The notes: generated from the letters alone by a model not told the origin. Counted from the first letter of the stretch, positions 8,795-18,348 are shown. The stretch: 64,000 nt of DNA from an uncultured Psychroserpens sp. (GCA_947488655.1 CANKZZ010000005.1:248001-312000); one strand, 5' to 3'. Numbers and translations are program-made.

Positions 8795-10054
8795 CTACTC
8801 ACCCATTGCAGCCATAACCGCTGCAGATAAGCGTTTGTATGTTCCGTTTTCTAAACGTTCTCTAATAGCGTCAAATGCATCTAGAGTATCACTCACATCT
8901 TGTAATGTATGTGTTGCTGTTGGTATCATTCTTAATAGAATTAATCCCTTAGGTATTACAGGATAAACAACTATAGAACAGAAAATACCATAATTCTCAC
9001 GTAAATCGCGCACTAAAGCCATTGCTTCTGGTATACTTCCTTTTAAATAAACTGGAGTAACACAACTCTGTGTTGTACCAATATCAAAACCACGCTCTTT
9101 TAAACCAGATTGTAATGCATCTACGATTGTCCATAGATTCTTTTTCAATTCTGGCATAGTACGCAACATATCTAAACGTTTTAATGCACCTACTACAAGT
9201 TGCATTTGTAACGATTTAGCAAACATTTGCGAACGTAAGTTATATTTTAAATAGTCTATAATTTCTTGATCTGCTGCAATAAATGCACCTGTACTTGCTA
9301 AAGATTTAGCAAAAGTTGCAAAATACACGTCGATATCATCTTGTACACCTTGCTCTTCTCCTGCTCCTGCTCCAGTTTTTCCTAAAGTACCAAAACCATG
9401 AGCATCATCAACAAATAATCTAAAATTGTATTTCTTTTTAAGAGCTACAATTTCTTTTAATCTACCTTGCTCACCTCTCATTCCAAAGACACCTTCAGAA
9501 ATTACAAGAATTCCACCTCCAGTTTGCTCTGCCATTTTAGTAGCACGCTCTAGATTTTTCTCTAAACTTTCTACATCATTATGTTTGTATGTAAAACGTT
9601 TACCCATATGTAAACGTACACCATCAATAATACACGCATGAGCATCAACATCGTATACAATAATATCATCTTTAGATACTAAAGCATCAACCGTAGAAAC
9701 CATACCTTGATAACCAAAGTTTAATAAATATGCTGCTTCTTTATTAACAAACTCAGCAAGTTCATTTTGTAATTGTTCATGAAGTTCTGTATGACCAGAC
9801 ATCATACGCGCTCCCATTGGGTAAGCAGACCCATATTGAGCAGCAGCTTCAGCATCAACTTTTCTAACCTCAGGATGGTTAGCTAGACCTAAATAGTCAT
9901 TTATACTCCAAGTAATAACTTCTTTACCTTGAAATTTCATTCTATTAGAAATTTCTCCTTCTAGTTTAGGAAACACAAAATATCCTTCTGCTTGAGAAGC
10001 CCATTTTCCTAAAGGTCCTTTGTCCTTATATATCTTTGCAAATAAGTCCTTCAT
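8795..10054 (-). CDS. Alpha-oxoamine synthase; likely cysteate (or serine) fatty-acyltransferase
   Basis: PLP-dependent acyl transferase of the 8-amino-7-oxononanoate synthase/serine palmitoyltransferase family, 419 residues, full length. Visible motifs are ITWSINDYLGLANHPEV, the PLP-ring DDAHGFGTLG (residues 216-225) and the PLP lysine in TFAKSLAST (Lys250). The family condenses an amino acid with an acyl thioester, releasing CO2. The next gene upstream encodes a cysteine-synthase-like enzyme. Together with the known presence of capnine sulfonolipids in Flavobacteriia, this suggests the amino acid is cysteate. Serine palmitoyltransferase or glycine C-acetyltransferase remain alternatives. 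It has its own promoter-like element and leader hairpin, because a terminator separates it from the upstream gene. Confidence 0.8.
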   Translation of the reverse strand: MKDLFAKIYKDKGPLGKWASQAEGYFVFPKLEGEISNRMKFQGKEVITWSINDYLGLANHPEVRKVDAEAAAQYGSAYPMGARMMSGHTELHEQLQNELAEFVNKEAAYLLNFGYQGMVSTVDALVSKDDIIVYDVDAHACIIDGVRLHMGKRFTYKHNDVESLEKNLERATKMAEQTGGGILVISEGVFGMRGEQGRLKEIVALKKKYNFRLFVDDAHGFGTLGKTGAGAGEEQGVQDDIDVYFATFAKSLASTGAFIAADQEIIDYLKYNLRSQMFAKSLQMQLVVGALKRLDMLRTMPELKKNLWTIVDALQSGLKERGFDIGTTQSCVTPVYLKGSIPEAMALVRDLRENYGIFCSIVVYPVIPKGLILLRMIPTATHTLQDVSDTLDAFDAIRERLENGTYKRLSAAVMAAMGE

Positions 10055-10090
10055 TTATAAGTTAGTTTTAGTCATAATTGTTAGTTAAGA

Positions 10091-10133
10091 ATGTCTCAGG
10101 ATTCTTATTTTTTATTCGGAAATAAGAAGACAT
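10091..10133 (-). promoter_or_regulatory. Leader stem-loop of the oxoamine synthase mRNA
   Basis: Bases 10102-10110 pair perfectly with 10120-10128 (nine pairs, nine-base loop), and 10091-10095 pairs with 10129-10133 beyond a six-base bulge. If transcription starts about seven bases after the -7 element at 10142-10149, this structure lies at the very 5' end of the mRNA. Its role (stability or regulation) is inference. Confidence 0.45.
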
Positions 10134-10141
10134 ACTCGGTG

Positions 10142-10149
10142 CAAAATTA
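10142..10149 (-). promoter_or_regulatory. Putative -7 element for oxoamine synthase gene
   Basis: On the minus strand this reads TAATTTTG, a full match to TAnnTTTG. No clear TTG is present 17-23 bases upstream. The gene needs a promoter here because a terminator isolates it from the preceding gene, and no other good match lies in the 278-base gap. Confidence 0.4.
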
Positions 10150-10280
10150 GTTAATTATATTATGATTGCATAATATTTTTATTAACCAATCATCTTTGTG
10201 TTGTTCTTAACTTTTTTGAGCTACTAAATAATGGTTAAATTCAACCAAAAATTTATTACTATTTATGTTTAAAATAGAAA

Positions 10281-10311
10281 AAATCCTATTACGAATGTCG
10301 TAATAGGATTT
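10281..10311 (-). terminator. Rho-independent terminator after the cysteine-synthase-like gene
   Basis: A 14-bp perfect inverted repeat (AAATCCTATTACGA / TCGTAATAGGATTT) around a 3-base loop, followed on the minus strand by a T-rich run. It lies about 20 bases past the stop codon of the minus-strand PLP gene. Confidence 0.85.
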
Positions 10312-10332
10312 TGAAAGCGTGCGCTCTATTTT

Positions 10333-11370
10333 TTATTTTATATACTGAATTTTCTCAGCTACTTCACTGTTGCTATCAAAGAAACCTTGATCTTCCATCC
10401 ATTTGTCGCTATACACTTTACTCATATAACGCGATCCATGATCTGGAAAAACTACAACAACTTTATCACCTTTTTTAAATTCTCCTTCTTCATTAAGTTG
10501 TTTTAAAGCTTGCATTGCTGCACCACTTGTATAACCAACAAATAATCCTTCAGTTCTAGAGATTTCTCTTGCGGTATGCGCACTTTCCTCATCTGTTACT
10601 TTTATAAATTTGTCAATTAAATCAAAATCTGTTGCGGTAGGAATTAAGTTTTTACCCAACCCTTCTATACGATAAGGATAAATTTCTTTGTCATCAAACT
10701 CACGAGTTTCGTGATATTTCTTTAATACAGAGCCATAAGCATCTACACCAATAACCTTTACATTAGAGTTTTGCTCTTTTAAATATTTTGAAATTCCAGA
10801 GATTGTTCCACCAGTTCCACTACAAGCAACTAGATGTGTAATTTGACCTTCGGTTTGCTCCCAAATTTCTGGACCAGTAGAATGATAATGTGCATCTAGG
10901 TTTAGCTCATTAAAATACTGGTTAATATATACAGATCCTTTAATTTCATTATGTAAGCGTTTTGCTACTTGATAGTAAGATCTTGGATCGTCTGCTTTTA
11001 CATTTGCTGGACACACATAAACTTGTGCTCCCATAGATTTAAGCATATCTATTTTATCTGCCGATGATTTTGAGCTTACAGCCAAAATACACTCATAACC
11101 TTTTATTATACTTACCATAGCAATACTAAAACCTGTATTACCTGATGTCGTTTCAATAATAGTATCTCCAGGAGATAAGATGCCTTTTCTTTCGGCTTCT
11201 TCAATTATATGAAGTGCTATTCTATCTTTTGACGAGTGACCTGGATTAAAAGCTTCTACTTTTGCGAAGAAATCGCCTTCAAATCCTTTAGTCATTTTGT
11301 TTAATTTGATAAGAGGGGTTTTACCTATTAATTGCAAAACGTTATCAAATACTTGAATGTCTTTTTTCAT
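10333..11370 (-). CDS. Cysteine-synthase-family enzyme; candidate cysteate synthase
   Basis: Fold-type II PLP enzyme of the cysteine synthase/cystathionine beta-synthase family, 345 residues. The PLP lysine lies in NPGHSSKDR (Lys48), the phosphate and substrate loop is TSGNTGF (about residues 85-91), and the glycine-rich loop is [16 protein letters not shown]. Classic CysK proteins end sooner; this one has a roughly 25-residue C-terminal extension rich in acidic residues. Its place next to an alpha-oxoamine synthase fits cysteate production (O-phosphoserine plus sulfite) for sulfonolipid synthesis. Ordinary O-acetylserine sulfhydrylase or cystathionine beta-synthase is the alternative. A strong promoter precedes it and a terminator follows it. 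Confidence 0.8.
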   Translation of the reverse strand: MKKDIQVFDNVLQLIGKTPLIKLNKMTKGFEGDFFAKVEAFNPGHSSKDRIALHIIEEAERKGILSPGDTIIETTSGNTGFSIAMVSIIKGYECILAVSSKSSADKIDMLKSMGAQVYVCPANVKADDPRSYYQVAKRLHNEIKGSVYINQYFNELNLDAHYHSTGPEIWEQTEGQITHLVACSGTGGTISGISKYLKEQNSNVKVIGVDAYGSVLKKYHETREFDDKEIYPYRIEGLGKNLIPTATDFDLIDKFIKVTDEESAHTAREISRTEGLFVGYTSGAAMQALKQLNEEGEFKKGDKVVVVFPDHGSRYMSKVYSDKWMEDQGFFDSNSEVAEKIQYIK

Positions 11371-11422
11371 AAATGCTATTTATCAGTTTCATCATTTCTT
11401 GATTCTGAAACATAAAACCTTG

Positions 11423-11454
11423 CAAAATTACGATATTTTTTTGAATTAGTCCAA
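11423..11454 (-). promoter_or_regulatory. Bacteroidota-type promoter of the cysteine-synthase-like gene
   Basis: The minus strand reads TTG (11454-11452), a 21-base spacer, then TAATTTTG (11430-11423). Both elements match the TTG-N17-23-TAnnTTTG consensus, predicting a leader of about 46 nt. The -33 part lies inside the 3' end of the upstream oligopeptidase gene. Confidence 0.6.
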
Positions 11455-13506
11455 AACACCTTCTAAGTCTAACAAAAATGCATACTCCTGCGCATCTTCC
11501 TTTAAAGATTCAAAACGTCCCGAAGCTCCTCCGTGGCCAGCATCCATATTAGTAGTAAAAAATAATTTATTATCATTTTGTTTGAGAGTTCTAAGTTTTG
11601 CAACCCATTTTGCAGGCTCCCAATATTGTACTTGGCTATCATTTAAACCAGCTGTTACTAAAAGATGAGGATAATTTTGAGCCTTTACATTATCATATGG
11701 CGAGTAACTTTTCATATAATCATAGTAGGCTTTATCGTTAGGATTTCCCCATTCGTCATACTCTCCAGTGGTTAGAGGTATAGTGTCATCTAACATTGTT
11801 GTAATAACATCTACAAAAGGTACTTGCGCTATAATACCATTATATAATTCTGGTGCTTCATTGAGAATTACTCCCATTAATAGTCCACCTGCACTTCCAC
11901 CCATAGCATAACAATGTGCTTTTGAGGTATAGTTATTTGCTATTAAATGTTTTGTACAATCTATAAAATCTAAGAAGGTGTTTTTCTTTTGTAATAACTT
12001 TCCAGATTCATACCAATCTCTGCCTAAATATTCACTACCTCTAATATGAGCAATTACATAAATAAAACCTCTATCTAACAGACTTAACCTTATGGTTGAA
12101 AAGTATGGGTCTATTGTAGAACCATAACTTCCGTAGGCATATTGAAGTAAGGGAGCATTACCATCTAACTTAGTATCCTTTCGTCTTACTATAGACATAG
12201 GTATTTTAGTACCATCTTGAGCTGTAGCCCAAATACGCTCTGACGTGTAATTATTTTTATTAAAATTAGGATCTAAAACTTGCTGTTCTTTTTTTATTTC
12301 TCGTGCTTTAGTTCTCATGTTAAAGTCAATTACAGACGCTGGATTAGTAAGCGAATTATAACTAAATCTTAAAATTTCGGTATCAAAATCAACATTAGTT
12401 CCAGTATTAGCGGTATAAGTTTCGTTATCAAATGGTAAGTAATAATCTTGTGTATTATCCCAGCGCATAATTCTAATTTCATTTAAGCCATTAGATCTTT
12501 CACTTATTACCAAATACTCTTTAAAAATATCAATATCTTCTAATAGCACATTGGTTCTATGCGCTAAAACCTCAACCCAATTCTCAATTTTGGTCTTGGT
12601 TTCTGGAGTTTTCATTAATTTAAAATTGGTAGCATTATCTTTATTTGTAAGAATGTAAAAGTGATTTTCAAAATGAGATATGCTATATTCTAAACCACGA
12701 ACCCGACGTTGAAACAATTTAAAATTTTCATCAGGAGTATCTGCATTAAGATAATGAAACTCATTTGTTAAAGTACTGTAACAAGCTATAACAATATATT
12801 TTCTAGATTTGGTTTTATATACTGCTGCTCCAAACGTATCATCTTCTTCTCTAAAAACTAAAACATCATCTGTTACAGGATCTCCAATTTTATGTTTATA
12901 AATCTCATTAGACCGTAATGTTTGCTCATCCTTTTTTGCATAGAATAAAGTAGAGTTATCGTTAGCCCAAGTTGATGATCCTGTTGTATTCTCTATAGCA
13001 TCAGAGAAAATAGAATTTGTAATTAGACTCTTTATTTGCAATGTATACTGACGTCTTCCTGTTAAATCCATACCAAATGAAATCATTGTATTATCTGGAC
13101 TTACACTTAGACCTACTAACCTAAAATAAGCATGACCTTTTGCCATTTTATTACAATCAAAAAGCAATTCTTCTTCGGCTTCTAAAGATTCTTTTCTACG
13201 CGTATAAATTGGGTAACCTTTACCTTTTTCGTACCTAACAATATACCAATAGCCATTATATTTATATGGCACAGAGGAGTCGTCTTCCTTAATTCTTGCC
13301 TTCATTTCTTCAAACAGAGATTTCTCAAAGTCTTTGGTGTGCTGCGTTTCTTGTTGGTAATAATCGTTTTCTTCGGTTAGGTAATCTAAAACGTTTTGAT
13401 CATCTCTTTGGTTGAGCCAAAAATAATTATCGGTTCTTAAGTCGTTATGGAATTCTAATTCCTTCGGAATTATTCTAGCTACAGGAGCTTTATTGGTCTT
13501 TTTCAT
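11446..13506 (-). CDS. ptrB: Oligopeptidase B-like S9 peptidase
   Basis: Serine peptidase of the prolyl oligopeptidase family (S9A), 686 residues, the usual size. It should cleave short peptides after basic residues. An N-terminal beta-propeller covers about residues 70-400 and the alpha/beta-hydrolase domain follows. The catalytic triad is visible as Ser538 in GGSAGG, Asp623 in LNDSQVQYWE and His658 in DAGHGGASGR. The GGSAGG and GRDWYESGK segments favour oligopeptidase B over prolyl oligopeptidase. I see no signal peptide, so it is probably cytoplasmic. It appears monocistronic and divergent from ybaB. Confidence 0.85.
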   Translation of the reverse strand: MKKTNKAPVARIIPKELEFHNDLRTDNYFWLNQRDDQNVLDYLTEENDYYQQETQHTKDFEKSLFEEMKARIKEDDSSVPYKYNGYWYIVRYEKGKGYPIYTRRKESLEAEEELLFDCNKMAKGHAYFRLVGLSVSPDNTMISFGMDLTGRRQYTLQIKSLITNSIFSDAIENTTGSSTWANDNSTLFYAKKDEQTLRSNEIYKHKIGDPVTDDVLVFREEDDTFGAAVYKTKSRKYIVIACYSTLTNEFHYLNADTPDENFKLFQRRVRGLEYSISHFENHFYILTNKDNATNFKLMKTPETKTKIENWVEVLAHRTNVLLEDIDIFKEYLVISERSNGLNEIRIMRWDNTQDYYLPFDNETYTANTGTNVDFDTEILRFSYNSLTNPASVIDFNMRTKAREIKKEQQVLDPNFNKNNYTSERIWATAQDGTKIPMSIVRRKDTKLDGNAPLLQYAYGSYGSTIDPYFSTIRLSLLDRGFIYVIAHIRGSEYLGRDWYESGKLLQKKNTFLDFIDCTKHLIANNYTSKAHCYAMGGSAGGLLMGVILNEAPELYNGIIAQVPFVDVITTMLDDTIPLTTGEYDEWGNPNDKAYYDYMKSYSPYDNVKAQNYPHLLVTAGLNDSQVQYWEPAKWVAKLRTLKQNDNKLFFTTNMDAGHGGASGRFESLKEDAQEYAFLLDLEGVLD

Positions 13507-13566
13507 AAATAGTTCTTGAGAAAATTATGCGTTGGCATTTTTCTTTTTAAAAGCGTTGCAATTTAG

Positions 13567-13574
13567 TAATTTTG
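13567..13574 (+). promoter_or_regulatory. Putative -7 element of ybaB
   Basis: TAATTTTG is a perfect TAnnTTTG match, 50 bases before the ybaB ATG in the divergent intergenic region. No TTG is found at the correct -33 distance. Confidence 0.4.
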
Positions 13575-13624
13575 CTTTTCAACTCAATTAAACGAATTCA
13601 TTAATAATTTTAATACACTATATT

Positions 13625-13948
13625 ATGTTTGGAGATATGATGGGAATGATGGGCAAACTTAAAGAAGCTCAAAAAAAAGTAGAAGAAACAAAAGAGCGTT
13701 TACATACGGTTTTAATTGATATGAAAAGTCATGATGAAAAGGTAAAAGTAACTATTACCGCTAATCGTACAATTAAATCAATAGAAATTGATGACGAGTT
13801 GTTACAAGATAAAGATATGTTAGAAGACTATTTAATTCTCACAATTAATAAAGCTATAGCACGTGCAACAACCGTTCATGAAACAGAAGTTGCTGCTGTT
13901 GCAAAGGAAGGGATGCCAAATATTCCTGGAATGGATTTATTTAAATAA
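13625..13948 (+). CDS. ybaB: YbaB/EbfC family nucleoid-associated protein
   Basis: Small DNA-binding protein, 107 residues, of the family that forms dimers with a tweezer-like shape. The N-terminal Met-rich segment [20 protein letters not shown] leads into a helix. The conserved core [18 protein letters not shown] and the C-terminal helix with [18 protein letters not shown] follow. Length and layout are normal. The gene is convergent with the threonine aldolase gene, 11 bases apart, with no clear terminator between them. Confidence 0.9.
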   Translation: MFGDMMGMMGKLKEAQKKVEETKERLHTVLIDMKSHDEKVKVTITANRTIKSIEIDDELLQDKDMLEDYLILTINKAIARATTVHETEVAAVAKEGMPNIPGMDLFK

Positions 13949-13959
13949 ATAAATCCTTT

Positions 13960-14979
13960 TTATAGATGTGATAAAACATCTAAAAACTTATCGTGCATGG
14001 CATTTGTATAATCTAAGTGTGTTACAATACGCAGTTTACCGTTACCCATACCAATGAGCTTAATATTATTATCGTCTAAGGCTTTTAAAAACTGAGCTTC
14101 ATGAGCCTGTTGCTGTAATTCGAAAATAATTATATTAGTTTCTACTGTTTGTACGTGTTTTACAATTGCTAATTTAGATAATACGCTTTCTATTTCTTTA
14201 GCTTTTTTATGATCGCTGGCTAGTCGTTCTAAATTGTTATCTAACGCATATAATCCTGCTGCTGCCAAATAACCTACTTGCCTCATACCACCTCCTAATA
14301 TTTTTCTAATCCTAATGGCTTTTTGCATTACAGCTTCATTACCAACCAGTACGCTTCCAACAGGACAACCTAAACCTTTACTTAAGCAAACCGATATACT
14401 ATCAAAGACTTGCCCATAATCTTTTGGAGATTCATTTTTTGCAATAAGTGCATTCCATAATCGTGCACCATCTAAATGCAAACCTAGGCTATGTGTATCA
14501 CAAACTTTTCTAATTTTTTTAATTTCGTTAAAATCCCAACAAGAACCTCCTCCTCTATTTGCTGTATTTTCTATTTCTACCAGCGATGTCAACGGACTAT
14601 GATAAAAATCTGGCGGATTTATAGCTTCTTCCACTTGTTTAGCTGTAAACATGCCTCCAGATCCTTGTAAAAGTTTACAAGAAATCCCACAGTTAAATGA
14701 TGCTCCTCCTCCTTCATAATGATAAATATGAGAATTGCTATCGCAAATGACTTGGTCTCCAGGATTGGTGTGTAATTTCAATGCAGTTTGATTTGCCATT
14801 GTTCCTGTAGGGAAAAATAATGCTTTTTCCATACCAAACATGTCTGCAATACGAGCCTCTAGTGCGTTTACGGTTGGGTCTTCTTTATAAACATCGTCTC
14901 CAACTTTAGCAGTCATCATTGCGTCCAACATTCCTTTTGTTGGTTTTGTAACGGTATCGCTTCTTAAATCTATAATCAT
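13960..14979 (-). CDS. ltaE: Low-specificity L-threonine aldolase
   Basis: PLP enzyme that splits L-threonine (and allo-threonine) into glycine and acetaldehyde, 339 residues, full length. It starts with IDLRSDTVTKPTKGML, a hallmark of the family, has the PLP aspartate in GLHLDGARLWNA (Asp170), and the PLP lysine in CLSKGLGCPVGSVL (Lys201). Related beta-eliminating lyases share the fold, but the N-terminal signature is specific. The gene is probably monocistronic. The 92 bases between its start and the metalloprotease stop hold no clear promoter. Confidence 0.88.
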   Translation of the reverse strand: MIIDLRSDTVTKPTKGMLDAMMTAKVGDDVYKEDPTVNALEARIADMFGMEKALFFPTGTMANQTALKLHTNPGDQVICDSNSHIYHYEGGGASFNCGISCKLLQGSGGMFTAKQVEEAINPPDFYHSPLTSLVEIENTANRGGGSCWDFNEIKKIRKVCDTHSLGLHLDGARLWNALIAKNESPKDYGQVFDSISVCLSKGLGCPVGSVLVGNEAVMQKAIRIRKILGGGMRQVGYLAAAGLYALDNNLERLASDHKKAKEIESVLSKLAIVKHVQTVETNIIIFELQQQAHEAQFLKALDDNNIKLIGMGNGKLRIVTHLDYTNAMHDKFLDVLSHL

Positions 14980-15071
14980 TTTTATTCAATAAATTGATAT
15001 GACAAAAATATCATGAATTAACATGAATTACGTCTAAATATCTAAATTTGTTTAATGCTAGGTATGACTAA

Positions 15072-17480
15072 TTAGTTTTCATTGTAATCACAAAAGTCAC
15101 TTCCAATTGGTGAACCATCTGGTATTTTTGGCGCATTTTCAATTTTAAAGTTTTCTGGGTGCTCTCTAAATTCTCTAATTATCATATTAAATTGAGACGC
15201 GTATAAGGCAGTTTTCTTTTTATTTGCCAAATACTCTCGTGACAACATATTTATAACATCATTCGCTTTAGATTTTACTTGTAAGATAGATTGATTACTA
15301 ACTGCCAAGTTTATAAGATGCAACAATACGCGTTCGTTTATTAATTGCTGTATTTCATCTTTATAGGTGTCATCGTGCGATTTTCCGAAGGAAGCATCTA
15401 ACACTTGTTTTAACATGGCGTCCAAACTTAATTGATTTTTATCTAGACTTTTTTGCTGTATCATACGATTTGCTCGTTGAGGATTGAGCAATAGTTTTAA
15501 TGTCATGTCACTTGCTGTTACCGCAGCACTCATTGGGTCAAATGCAACACCTGTTTTACCTTTAAATGATTCTCTAGATCTATAATAAGTATAAGCACGA
15601 GGCGGAAATAACTTTAATTTTGACTTCGGAATTGCTAACGCATCTGCCGAAATTGTTTTTAAAATCTGGCTTAATGTTACTTTTTGAATGTTAGCGTCTA
15701 CTGGCTCTACTACGGTTTGGTCATCGCCTTTAACTGCATAGTTGTAATCTAGACCACCAATTACTTTTGTAGCAGCTTCTACCTGAAAACGATGGAAAAA
15801 ATAAAGCGGTACAAAAACATCTTCTAAAACCGAATATGGCTCTCCTTCTCTTATATTATCTATCGAGAAATTTGAGATTGCTTGCGCTCTTACTTTTAGT
15901 ACATTTTCTAATTCTTTTGAAGCACTATTGCCATTATCCCAAAGGTGTGCAAAAGCATGTGCTCCTCCTTGTGCTCTGGCATCACTATCTGATATAAACT
16001 GTAAACCTGCTTTATGTGCAGCATTGAGTATAGCATTTAATTGAGTTTTTTCGCTTTGATTTGAATCAAATTCTGAATATGAGTAAGCTACAGTTACCTT
16101 GTCCCAAGCTCCTATTCCTACAGCATAAGCATTTGAAAAGTTGATATTTCCGTCGTTAATAGAAATTGTAGGATGAGGATAATCCATAACCGACGCTCGA
16201 CCATTTGCGCTCGCCGAAAAATTATGTGCAAAACCAATAGTATGTCCAACCTCATGGGCACTTAACTGTCTAATTCTTGCTAAAGCCATATCTAGCATAG
16301 GTTGATAATTATCATCTCGCTCTGCAAAGGGCTTATTCATTAATGCTTGTGCTATCATAAAATCTTGACGTATACGTAAACTACCCAAGCTAACGTGACC
16401 TTTTATAATTTCTCCTGTTCTGGGATCTACAACGCTCCCACCATAACTCCATCCTCTCGTAGAGCGATGAACCCATTGTATTACATTATAACGACAATCC
16501 ATAGGATCTGCGTTTTCTGGTAACATTTTAACCTGAAAGGCGTCCTTGTAACCAATAGACTCATAGGCTTGATTCCACCAACGAGCACCTTCTAATAATG
16601 CAGATCTAACTGGCTCAGGAGTACCTGGATCTAAATAATATATAATTGGTTCTACTGCTTCGCTAAGTTGTGCATTAGGATTCTTTTTTTCTAAACGATG
16701 ACGTATGATATAGCGCTTTTTAATTGGTTCTTGTATTGGTGTAGCATAATCTAAATATGACATTGAAATTGCGCCACTTCTCACATCAAACTCTCTCATG
16801 TTATAACCAGCATCTGGTAACTCTATTAAACTATGATGTTGTATTACACTTACTAATGATGCAGTTGGTGTAACAGATCTAATATTTCTACCTTTTGGAT
16901 TACCTTTAAAGGTTAATAAAGCTTCGAATTCTACATTTTTAGGAAAAGCCTTTGTTCTAGCTAAAGCAAGTGCACTTTTACTTAAATCTAATTTATAAGA
17001 GCCTTCTCCTCTTAATCTGTTTTCTACGCCATTCGCATCTAGTAATAAAAATGGTGTAAAGTCAATAAGGTATGCTCCATTTTTATTTTCTAAAATTTTA
17101 AATCCAAAAAGTACCGATTTTGCAAATGCCTCTTCTATACTTTGCTTCTCTAGACTATTATCTGTAATTGCCCTATAACTTAAATTTGGCTGTATGAGCA
17201 ATAATTTATTTCCTGCTTTTTGAAACTTAACTACTCTTTCTCCACCTAATAGACCTCGATCTAATCCAATATCATTAGACCCTACACCTGTAGCTAGTGA
17301 GTTTACGTATAAAAATTCTTTCTCTAAATCTTTGACTTCTAGATAAATTTTATCTGTAGATTCTTCATAATAGAAATTAAAAAAACCGTTGTAGCTTTTT
17401 AATTCTTTAATGTCTAATTTTTGAGAATACGCATTTCCTATAATTAGTAAAACAAAACAATTTAATATATATTTTTTCAT
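15072..17480 (-). CDS. Secreted zinc-dependent metalloprotease (DUF5117/DUF5118-type)
   Basis: An 802-residue protein with a Sec signal peptide (residues 1-19, ending AYSQ), so it is exported. A zinc site HEVGHTIGFAHNF of the metzincin HExxHxxGxxH type lies near residue 410, with a following SVMDYPHP segment consistent with the Met-turn. The flanking regions (GVGSNDIGLDRGLLG and SYLDYATPIQEP) match the DUF5118 and DUF5117 regions typical of this Bacteroidota family. No T9SS sorting domain is visible at the C-terminus, so it probably stays periplasmic or outer-membrane associated. The substrate is unknown. Confidence 0.8.
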   Translation of the reverse strand: MKKYILNCFVLLIIGNAYSQKLDIKELKSYNGFFNFYYEESTDKIYLEVKDLEKEFLYVNSLATGVGSNDIGLDRGLLGGERVVKFQKAGNKLLLIQPNLSYRAITDNSLEKQSIEEAFAKSVLFGFKILENKNGAYLIDFTPFLLLDANGVENRLRGEGSYKLDLSKSALALARTKAFPKNVEFEALLTFKGNPKGRNIRSVTPTASLVSVIQHHSLIELPDAGYNMREFDVRSGAISMSYLDYATPIQEPIKKRYIIRHRLEKKNPNAQLSEAVEPIIYYLDPGTPEPVRSALLEGARWWNQAYESIGYKDAFQVKMLPENADPMDCRYNVIQWVHRSTRGWSYGGSVVDPRTGEIIKGHVSLGSLRIRQDFMIAQALMNKPFAERDDNYQPMLDMALARIRQLSAHEVGHTIGFAHNFSASANGRASVMDYPHPTISINDGNINFSNAYAVGIGAWDKVTVAYSYSEFDSNQSEKTQLNAILNAAHKAGLQFISDSDARAQGGAHAFAHLWDNGNSASKELENVLKVRAQAISNFSIDNIREGEPYSVLEDVFVPLYFFHRFQVEAATKVIGGLDYNYAVKGDDQTVVEPVDANIQKVTLSQILKTISADALAIPKSKLKLFPPRAYTYYRSRESFKGKTGVAFDPMSAAVTASDMTLKLLLNPQRANRMIQQKSLDKNQLSLDAMLKQVLDASFGKSHDDTYKDEIQQLINERVLLHLINLAVSNQSILQVKSKANDVINMLSREYLANKKKTALYASQFNMIIREFREHPENFKIENAPKIPDGSPIGSDFCDYNEN

Positions 17481-17615
17481 AGTTGTCTTTAAGGTATAAA
17501 TTTAGTTATTTTTGGCCTAATTTTAATTGTGACCTCATGATAATATATGTGTCCAATTATTGTAAAACATGTAGATACAAACATTAAGTTTCATTTACAC
17601 TAACAATTTATTACA

Positions 17616-18281
17616 CTGAAAGCCCTATTAACCAGAATAAATGTTATAGTTAACCTACTCAAAAAAGGAAGTTTAAAGCCTATTTTTGAAGGTATTACTA
17701 CACGATTATATTCTACAACCAATTTTATTGGTTTAGAGATTAACCCTAATGACCTTGATAATATTGAATCTAAATTTGATATGGTAATTAGACCTTTTGA
17801 AGATGGAGATATTAATTCTCTTAAAGAAGGTCATAGACATGCAAGATTAGTAAAAGCTCAAATTCCAGATTGTTATGTAGCTGTTACCCAAGAAAACATC
17901 ACGGTTTATAGAAATTGGTTATTTAAACAACCACAAAACCAACAAATATTAGATTATTTTGGACCTATTTTTCCTAAATTAACAGAAAATGAAGCCATCA
18001 TAGAAGGTGTATTTACGCACTTAGATTATAGAGGCTTGCGTATTATGCCAAAAGCTATTTGTTTAGTTCTTAAACAAGATCAATACAAACACTTAAATAG
18101 AGTTATGGCTTTTGTAAAAGATCATAATATTGGTAGTCTTAAAGGTTTTTATCGTATAGGTTTTCTCCCTTATACTATTAGACAAGAAAAGTGGGTTTTA
18201 TTTAAACGTGAGATTTCATTTATTCCTATAAATCAAGACGTTAAAAATAAGTACTTAGAATTAACGTCTTCGCCTTTATAA
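17616..18281 (+). CDS. GNAT-like acetyltransferase with non-ATG start
   Basis: The first ATG (17781) gives 166 residues, but the same frame is open and looks coding for about 60 codons upstream, back to a TAA at 17601. That stretch reads ...LKALLTRINVIVNLLKK...STTNFIGLEINP, and the NFIGLE...VIRPFEDGD transition resembles the N-terminal strands of GNAT enzymes, so an ATG start would cut the fold. The candidate starts are CTG at 17616 (221 residues; given here) or ATT at 17610. The C-terminal half contains GVFTHLDYRGLRIMPKAI, an acetyl-CoA-site-like segment. An upstream frameshift or sequencing error could also explain the missing ATG. The substrate is unknown. Confidence 0.55.
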   Translation: MKALLTRINVIVNLLKKGSLKPIFEGITTRLYSTTNFIGLEINPNDLDNIESKFDMVIRPFEDGDINSLKEGHRHARLVKAQIPDCYVAVTQENITVYRNWLFKQPQNQQILDYFGPIFPKLTENEAIIEGVFTHLDYRGLRIMPKAICLVLKQDQYKHLNRVMAFVKDHNIGSLKGFYRIGFLPYTIRQEKWVLFKREISFIPINQDVKNKYLELTSSPL

Positions 18282-18282
18282 T

Positions 18283-18308
18283 AAACATATCTATGTTTTA
18301 ATTTTTTC
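18283..18308 (+). terminator. Weak terminator-like hairpin
   Basis: AAACAT and ATGTTT form a short 6-bp stem with a 4-base loop, followed by a T-rich run. It lies just after the GNAT-like gene and before prfB. The stem is weak. Confidence 0.3.
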
Positions 18309-18348
18309 TAAAGGATATATATATTAATTTTACTCAAAATTTTTACAA

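Noticed and set aside
9426-9641. Plus-strand open frame inside the oxoamine synthase gene
   Set aside because: Antisense to a well-supported gene with unusual composition (Pro/Ser/Arg rich), so not a separate gene.
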